A stretch of 28,387 nt of DNA from Sulfurospirillaceae bacterium. Its GTDB lineage: Bacteria > Campylobacterota > Campylobacteria > Campylobacterales > Sulfurospirillaceae. The notes beneath the pieces are model-generated. The model did no database searches, was not told the origin of the DNA, and saw only the letters and a program-made list of their open reading frames with translations. Positions 23,593 through 28,387 of the stretch are shown here, piece after piece; within the stretch, counting starts at the first letter, position 1, and each line of letters opens with the position of its first letter. The position numbers and the translations under genes are program-made. The stretch is from NCBI GenBank assembly GCA_028705785.1, contig JAQWCT010000006.1, forward strand, positions 1-28,387, written 5' to 3'.

Positions 23593-24510
23593 ATGGAAAA
23601 CAGAAAAGATGTCGTATTTATCACTAAAGACATCGTGCCTATTCTTACACGAAAAAGCGACATCATCCTTTCGCCAGAGTTTTACTGGGTTATCAAAAAA
23701 AAGTTGCACATTAAACATCTATGGCAAGTAAAAAAAATATGCCCTTCCCTATTCGATGGTATGCTAAGCGAGGGCGACTACGAGTATCGTGTCATTAAAA
23801 CGGAGGAGGCTTTTTTAATATTTGCTTACGATAGTGGCTATATTCTCAATCATCTGAAAAAAATGGGAATAAATACTGATTTTATCGATACGATACACTT
23901 TGCGCAAAATGAGTTAGCACAAAATAGTGTTTATCGCGTTGGGGATAAGATGCTTATTGCAAAGAATGGTATTTTTATGCTACTTCCAAAAGCGCTCGTA
24001 AGCATCGAAGGTATCGAAATAAAACATGCCAACTTTGAACGACTTTCGAGCATTAAAATCTCTCTTGATAAATACAATCTCTTAATTGATAAAAAAAGCT
24101 TTAAGCTAATCGTCATATCCTTGATACTCTATAGCAGTTTTCTTTTCTTTGAAATATTACAGCATCACAATAACCTTACAAAAATTCATAATATGCAAAA
24201 TGAACTTTATCAAACCTATCACCTTCCACCCACATCATGGCAAATTGCTTCAATCAAAAAAAAGCTTTTGAGCAAACACCTTGAACAAACAACGCTAAGG
24301 GATACGATACAGCAAGTATTTGAAACGCCATTGGCTAAAGGCGACTTTTTTATAAGCCTTTACTTTGAAAAAAAAGAAATTGCTTTTACTATCTCTTTAA
24401 AAGAGCTCGAAGAAGCCGAAAAGATTAAAAAGAATTTATCACATCTCTTTACACTCAAAAGCGCAAAAATTCAAAATAACAGTTTTGTTGGGGAGCTTAT
24501 TCGTGAATAA
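23593..24510 (+). CDS. gspL: Type II secretion protein GspL-like
   Basis: This protein of about 305 residues has an N-terminal cytoplasmic half, one membrane helix around 170-190 (LIVISLILYSSFLFF) and a periplasmic C-terminal half with a ferredoxin-like pattern (FFISLYFEKKEIAFTISL). The layout and place before gspM identify it as the GspL-type component that binds GspE; the sequence is divergent. The start is uncertain: ATG 23593 is chosen with GGA upstream; ATG 23539 would overlap gspK by 29 nt without a ribosome binding site. It overlaps gspM by 8 nt. Confidence 0.7.
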   Translation: MENRKDVVFITKDIVPILTRKSDIILSPEFYWVIKKKLHIKHLWQVKKICPSLFDGMLSEGDYEYRVIKTEEAFLIFAYDSGYILNHLKKMGINTDFIDTIHFAQNELAQNSVYRVGDKMLIAKNGIFMLLPKALVSIEGIEIKHANFERLSSIKISLDKYNLLIDKKSFKLIVISLILYSSFLFFEILQHHNNLTKIHNMQNELYQTYHLPPTSWQIASIKKKLLSKHLEQTTLRDTIQQVFETPLAKGDFFISLYFEKKEIAFTISLKELEEAEKIKKNLSHLFTLKSAKIQNNSFVGELIRE

Positions 24511-24898
24511 AGTACACCCTATCTTTATTATCTTACTGCTTTTTATTGTGACAATTTCTTTACATGTAAAGAAAAATTCTTTAGAGAAATCTTTGACTGT
24601 TGAAAATAGACTTCTTACAAATCTTGAAGTTGAACTAAGAGAGATTGATGAACTCAAAACAAAATGGCTTGATTCTCCAAAGAAACTAGACTTACTGTTA
24701 CAAAACCCTTCTTTTGAGGGATTATCAATCAAACGAGACGATTTAAAGGATACATCCATCATAAAAATAGAAAACTTAACGCCTTCAGGGCTTAAATTGT
24801 TAATCAATAAACTTCTTAACAGTTATATTAATATCAAAAAGTTGTCCATTCAAAAAGCTGACAAACAAATTTCAATAATCGTTGAGATAGAAAAATGA
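24503..24898 (+). CDS. gspM: Type II secretion protein GspM-like
   Basis: This 131-residue protein has a short cytoplasmic tail, one membrane helix near 6-22 (FIILLLFIVTIS), a coiled-coil-like stretch and a small periplasmic domain ending KQISIIVEIEK. This is the GspM architecture and order (L-M), although sequence conservation is too low for a direct call. GspM forms the platform with GspL, F and C. The start is GTG 24503 with GGGGAG upstream; the TTG at 24485 would be less well placed. Its stop overlaps the next gene as ATGA. Confidence 0.65.
   Translation: MNKVHPIFIILLLFIVTISLHVKKNSLEKSLTVENRLLTNLEVELREIDELKTKWLDSPKKLDLLLQNPSFEGLSIKRDDLKDTSIIKIENLTPSGLKLLINKLLNSYINIKKLSIQKADKQISIIVEIEK
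24558..24571. repeat. Longest copy of the dispersed palindrome family TACATGTA
   Basis: CTTTACATGTAAAG is a perfect 14-bp palindrome inside gspM. The core TACATGTA also occurs at 1103-1110, 2926-2933, 4721-4728, 8286-8293, 9753-9760, 10017-10024, 10828-10835 and 14263-14270, both inside genes and between them; five copies extend to TTACATGTAA. Roughly one core copy would be expected by base composition. Function unknown. Confidence 0.7.
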
Positions 24899-25431
24899 AA
24901 AAATTAAACTATTTTTTCATTTTTTTATTTTTTATGTTTGCGCTCATCTTCTTTTTACCTCATAAAAATTTATTGTTTCTATCGGAATCCCTTTTATCAA
25001 AAAATCAAATTAATATCTCGCAAGAGCTGATAAACAAAAAGTTATTTGGGCTTGAAATTATCAATAGTGAAATCTCTTATGATGGGGTAAAAGCAGGCAA
25101 TATTAACAATATTACACTCAATGTTCTTGGAATTTATAACAAACTCACCATCAATGAAGCCATCATTGATACCAAGAGTTTTAATTCTATCCCTAAAAAT
25201 ATTAAGTTATTTGAAGCGAGCTATACTCTCTTTTCGCCCAATACAATAGAATTTTACTCTGAAAGTGACTTAGGCATCATGAAAGGCTACATCAACTTAA
25301 TCAATCAAAAACTTATTTTAGAGCTTCATCCAAGTAAAGAGGCAACCACACACTATGGCACGATTTTAAAGTTTTTTAAAGTACAACAAGAGGGTCTTTA
25401 TACCTATGAAAAAAATATTAAACTCTATTAG
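24895..25431 (+). CDS. gspN: GspN-like type II secretion protein
   Basis: This 178-residue protein has an N-terminal membrane helix (about 5-24, FFIFLFFMFALIFFLP) and a periplasmic beta-rich domain with SYDGVKAGNINNITLNV and GYINLINQKLILELHP. The single helix, the beta-rich body and the place between gspM and gspC suit GspN, an accessory protein found in only some type II systems. The primary sequence is weakly conserved, so the name rests mainly on context. It overlaps gspM by 4 nt and gspC by 26 nt. Confidence 0.55.
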   Translation: MKKLNYFFIFLFFMFALIFFLPHKNLLFLSESLLSKNQINISQELINKKLFGLEIINSEISYDGVKAGNINNITLNVLGIYNKLTINEAIIDTKSFNSIPKNIKLFEASYTLFSPNTIEFYSESDLGIMKGYINLINQKLILELHPSKEATTHYGTILKFFKVQQEGLYTYEKNIKLY

Positions 25432-26194
25432 GCACATAACCCCTTATGTGGGTGCGCTACTTTTAGCAAAATTTATAAGCGTTCTATTGATGCTTTTTTT
25501 GCCTGATATTTACAATGAAAAAAATATTTCGACAAACGCAACTATGGAATTTAGAAATTATAAAGTTGACGAAGCTTTTGGGTTCCGTGCAAGACAACAA
25601 GAAGAGACAATGCAAGTTAAAGATAGCTCACATCATTTAAAAGATTTCCTCTTGAAAGCTATCTATAGAAGCGCTGATGGTGGTTATGTGCTTGTTGTCA
25701 ATAAAGCTTCACAAGAAGCCGTTGTTCTTGCAAAAGAGGAAACTTATCAAAATTATACATTAACGCATATTTTTGCAACATATGTTATTTTCACAAAAAA
25801 TGGTGTCAATTACAATTTAAAATTATTTGGAGACAACCCTAATGACACGGTGGAAATGAAATCTTCTACCTCCAAAAATTCTCTAAGTGTCCCAAAATCT
25901 GATGTGCTCAAATATGCTACAGATATTGATGCCATATGGAAAAATATCACAATCCAAGAAGTCATAAAGGATGGTCAAATTACTGGTTTTGAAATACGCG
26001 ATGTAAAAGAAAAGTCTGCCTTTGGTCAGTTAGGATTGAAAGCAAAAGATATTATCACTAAAGTTAATGGGGAACCTTTAAACAGTTATGCGCAGGCATT
26101 CAAAATCTATAATGATATAGCATCATTTAATTATTTGGAAATTACGGTTATGAGAAATGGAAAAGAAAAGGATTTGGGTTATGAGATTAAATAA
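25406..26194 (+). CDS. gspC: Type II secretion protein GspC
   Basis: This 262-residue protein has a cytoplasmic N terminus, one membrane helix (about 13-33), a homology region with LLKAIYRSADGGYVLVVN (about 82-99) that contacts the secretin N0 domain, and a C-terminal PDZ domain (about 185-260) with FGQLGLKAKDIITKVNGEPL. GspC joins the inner-membrane platform to GspD and helps choose substrates. The start overlaps gspN by 26 nt, and the end overlaps gspD by 14 nt. Confidence 0.9.
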   Translation: MKKILNSIRHITPYVGALLLAKFISVLLMLFLPDIYNEKNISTNATMEFRNYKVDEAFGFRARQQEETMQVKDSSHHLKDFLLKAIYRSADGGYVLVVNKASQEAVVLAKEETYQNYTLTHIFATYVIFTKNGVNYNLKLFGDNPNDTVEMKSSTSKNSLSVPKSDVLKYATDIDAIWKNITIQEVIKDGQITGFEIRDVKEKSAFGQLGLKAKDIITKVNGEPLNSYAQAFKIYNDIASFNYLEITVMRNGKEKDLGYEIK

Positions 26195-28010
26195 GTTTTG
26201 GATATTACTATGTTACTTTGTGCTGTCAGTACAAGTGTCCATCGCTGAAGAGCGAAAATCGGTTGATATAAACTTCAAAAACTTGGAAATAGAGAATTTT
26301 ATTAAAATGACCTCTAAAATTTTAAATAAAAATATTATGATAACAACACCCGTGGAGGGAACGGTTGATTTTGTCTCTTCAAAGCCAGTTTATGCGGATG
26401 AGCTTCTCGATATTGTGCAATCGGTGCTTGCATCAAAAGGTTTTACACTGGTTGAAAATGATGTTTTCTTAGAGGTTGTTAAACTCTCAGAGGCTTCTAA
26501 ATACAATTTACCTGTGGTCAAAATTGATAAAAACTATAAGCAAATGATTACACAGTCCATTAAACTTAAGAATGAAGATGCCACAGCACTTGCTACAAAA
26601 ATCAAACATCTTGTTTCAAAATCTGGGCAGGTTGTTGTTTCAGCAGAAAACAATACTGTACTAATTACAGATTTTCCAGCCAATATTAAAACAATTGCTG
26701 AGATTATCGCTGTGATGGAAGATGGACAAGAAAAAGAAGTTGCGTTTGTAAAATTAAAAAATATTAAAGTGCAAAAGGCTTATGTTGAATTAGTCAAGAT
26801 TGCTCAAAATGCATTTAATGCAAAAATACCCGACCAGCAAGTCAATGTTATGCAAAACATAGACGCTAACATGATTATTTTGGTTGGTTTATCAAAGCCC
26901 GTTAACAAACTAAAAGCTATCGTTGAACGATTTGATGAGCATGATGAAAAGACAAAGCAAGAGATGAAAATTATCACACTCAAAAATTCAGAAGCCAAAA
27001 ATACTTTTAAATCTATTCAATTCATTGTACAAGCTAAACAATACCAGTCCAAAGAAGAAACACCTGTTGTTTCTGTCGATGAAGATACAAACTCTATCAT
27101 TGCATTAGGGCCAAAAGATGCTATAGATGAGATAGAAATGATGATTGTTGAGCTTGATAAAGAAAAACAACAAGTTTATGTTCAAGCACAAATCATAGAA
27201 GTCAACGAAGATTTAACCAATAAGATAGGTGCAAAGTATGGTCTTCAAGCTGGTATGACAAATAGTGGTGGTATTTTTGGATTTGCTGCTAATACAGGAC
27301 AATCAACTTTTGATGTTCTAGGAAGCGCTTCTGCCCTTGGTATAAAACTTGGTTCAAACATTAAAGAGGCTGTAGCATTAAGTGCTACTATTGATTTTCT
27401 AAAAACAAATTCTGCTATCAATGTCGTTTCAGAGCCATCACTTCTTTGTGTCAATAACAAAGAATCCTCTATTTATGTTGGTCAAACAAAATCTATTCAA
27501 ACATCAAGCACTACCGCTGCTTCCACAACGAGCATTCCTGTTGTTACCGATTCTAGAGAAGATATAGGTTTAACACTCAAGATAAAACCACTTATTTCCA
27601 ATGATAAAAAAGTCACCCTAGATATTTCGGTCATTCTTGAAGATGTTTCACAAACACAAACAACCAATGGTCAACCTGATACCTCCAAAAAACAGATAAA
27701 AACGGTTGCCCTTGTTAGAGATGGCGAAAATGTAATCATCGGTGGTCTCATCAAAGATAAAGTAGATAATACAGAATCAAAAGTACCACTTTTGGGTGAC
27801 ATCCCTTTAGTTGGATATGCCTTTAGACATAATGCAGATACAACAAGTAAAATCAATCTGGTAGTTATATTAACACCTTATGTTATCGAAGCGAGTAGCG
27901 ATATGACGGCACTGCGAGAAAAACTCTCAAAGCTTGACATCATTAAAGCAAAAGCCTCTGAGCATTTTAAAAAAACGCTGGAAGAAAAAGTTCACAATGA
28001 TAGTAACTAA
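26181..28010 (+). CDS. gspD: Type II secretion outer-membrane secretin GspD
   Basis: This 609-residue protein has a signal peptide cut after SIA (about residue 23). The N0 domain starts VDINFKNLEIENFIKMTS, followed by three N-domain repeats (for example IKLKNEDATALATKIK and FVKLKNIKVQKAYVEL) and a C-terminal secretin barrel with YVQAQIIEVNED, NVVSEPSLL and VPLLGDIPLVGYAF. It forms the outer-membrane channel. ATG 26181 is chosen over the open frame to 26157: AAGGA lies upstream and the signal peptide is then correct. No pilotin-binding S-domain is obvious in the short tail after the barrel. Confidence 0.96.
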   Translation: MRLNKFWILLCYFVLSVQVSIAEERKSVDINFKNLEIENFIKMTSKILNKNIMITTPVEGTVDFVSSKPVYADELLDIVQSVLASKGFTLVENDVFLEVVKLSEASKYNLPVVKIDKNYKQMITQSIKLKNEDATALATKIKHLVSKSGQVVVSAENNTVLITDFPANIKTIAEIIAVMEDGQEKEVAFVKLKNIKVQKAYVELVKIAQNAFNAKIPDQQVNVMQNIDANMIILVGLSKPVNKLKAIVERFDEHDEKTKQEMKIITLKNSEAKNTFKSIQFIVQAKQYQSKEETPVVSVDEDTNSIIALGPKDAIDEIEMMIVELDKEKQQVYVQAQIIEVNEDLTNKIGAKYGLQAGMTNSGGIFGFAANTGQSTFDVLGSASALGIKLGSNIKEAVALSATIDFLKTNSAINVVSEPSLLCVNNKESSIYVGQTKSIQTSSTTAASTTSIPVVTDSREDIGLTLKIKPLISNDKKVTLDISVILEDVSQTQTTNGQPDTSKKQIKTVALVRDGENVIIGGLIKDKVDNTESKVPLLGDIPLVGYAFRHNADTTSKINLVVILTPYVIEASSDMTALREKLSKLDIIKAKASEHFKKTLEEKVHNDSN

Positions 28011-28387
28011 TACCATTCATCATCTTCATTTAAGTCCTTATGAACCTCAAGGAAGCGACATCAATGTTGCATTGAAACACTATGTTTTATTTGCTCAAGA
28101 CACGCAAAATGATGTCTTTATAGCATTGCATCCTGAAAAACTCAATGAGTCATTTGATTATCTTTCCAAATTTTCTTTTACTTATGCCATAAAGTTTTTG
28201 GATGAAGATTCATTTGAAAAATTATACAACCAATTTTTAGAGCTTAAAACAGATAAAGCTATTGTAACCATGCAAGAAGAAGACGATACACAAAGTGATG
28301 ATGATATTTCCTTAACAGAGTTTTTGAGAAACTCAAGCGACATCTTGACTTCCGAAGAATCTGCTCCTATTATCAAGTTTGTTAACG
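27997..28387 (+). CDS. gspE: Type II secretion ATPase GspE (partial, N-terminal part)
   Basis: The frame starts at ATG 27997, 14 nt inside the gspD end, and stays open to the window edge (about 130 residues). The final visible part, with LTEFLRNSSDILTSEESAP followed by IIKFVN, is the characteristic lead into the ATPase core of GspE/PulE. The acidic stretch before it and the N1E-like region are normal. The ATPase Walker motifs lie beyond the window. GspE powers pseudopilus assembly and binds GspL. Confidence 0.92.
   Translation, partial: MIVTNTIHHLHLSPYEPQGSDINVALKHYVLFAQDTQNDVFIALHPEKLNESFDYLSKFSFTYAIKFLDEDSFEKLYNQFLELKTDKAIVTMQEEDDTQSDDDISLTEFLRNSSDILTSEESAPIIKFVN

Noticed and set aside
24439..24807. 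122-residue minus-strand ORF across gspL and gspM
   Set aside because: Antisense shadow in AT-rich DNA; Ser/Lys-rich composition and conflict with the overlapping gsp genes.
1..28387. tRNA, rRNA, CRISPR arrays, insertion sequences
   Set aside because: No repeat arrays, transposase frames or cloverleaf-like segments were recognised in the short intergenic regions.

Overview
The window looks like chromosomal DNA of a Campylobacterota (Epsilonproteobacteria) member, most likely Sulfurospirillum or a close relative. This rests on low GC, dense operons with short overlaps, the fliL-acpS pair, RNase Y together with FtsY and RadA, and the protein sequences. No database search was possible, so the genus is an inference.

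Layout. (1) 1-3787, + strand: a tightly packed housekeeping operon with the end of a TauE/SafE permease, ruvX, a TRIC-family channel, argD, a MidA/NDUFAF7-type methyltransferase and thiS. (2) 3788-7554, - strand: tlpA-like lipoprotein, ftsY, radA, then fliL-acpS, with a flagellar sigma-28-like promoter between radA and fliL. (3) 7621-12834, + strand: 5-formyltetrahydrofolate cyclo-ligase (with an odd tail running into rny), rny, an MsbA-type ABC exporter, a SYLF-domain exported protein and a DedA-like membrane protein. (4) 12831-13689: a LexA/CI-type S24 repressor with its own promoter and operator-like palindrome, facing a 34-codon small ORF that has a strong ribosome binding site. (5) 13721-16571: cyclophilin and ycaO (- strand), and a YqiA-type esterase (+ strand) fired from back-to-back promoters. 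(6) 16572-28387, + strand: a 223-bp regulatory region, a PhoX-like lipoprotein, a di-heme cytochrome c lipoprotein with an EF-hand-like loop, then a type II secretion operon in the order gspG-H-F-K-L-M-N-C-D-E, where gspE is cut by the window end.

The most interesting part is region 6. The regulatory region before the PhoX-like gene holds a perfect 7-4-7 direct repeat with the geometry of a PhoB/PhosR box. It also holds a 17-bp near-palindrome matching at 16 of 17 positions the operator-like palindrome in front of the S24 repressor gene. The two lipoproteins sit directly before the secretion operon and are natural candidates for its cargo. A working model is a phosphate-responsive, repressor-modulated secretion locus that places a PhoX-like enzyme and a cytochrome on the cell surface. 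The parts are recognisable families; their combination and control are inferred.

A second genome-scale signal is the palindrome TACATGTA (often TTACATGTAA), found nine times, eight of them in the first 14.3 kb. No tRNA, rRNA, CRISPR array or insertion sequence was recognised. No gene-free stretch exceeds 300 bases; the longest is 16572-16794.
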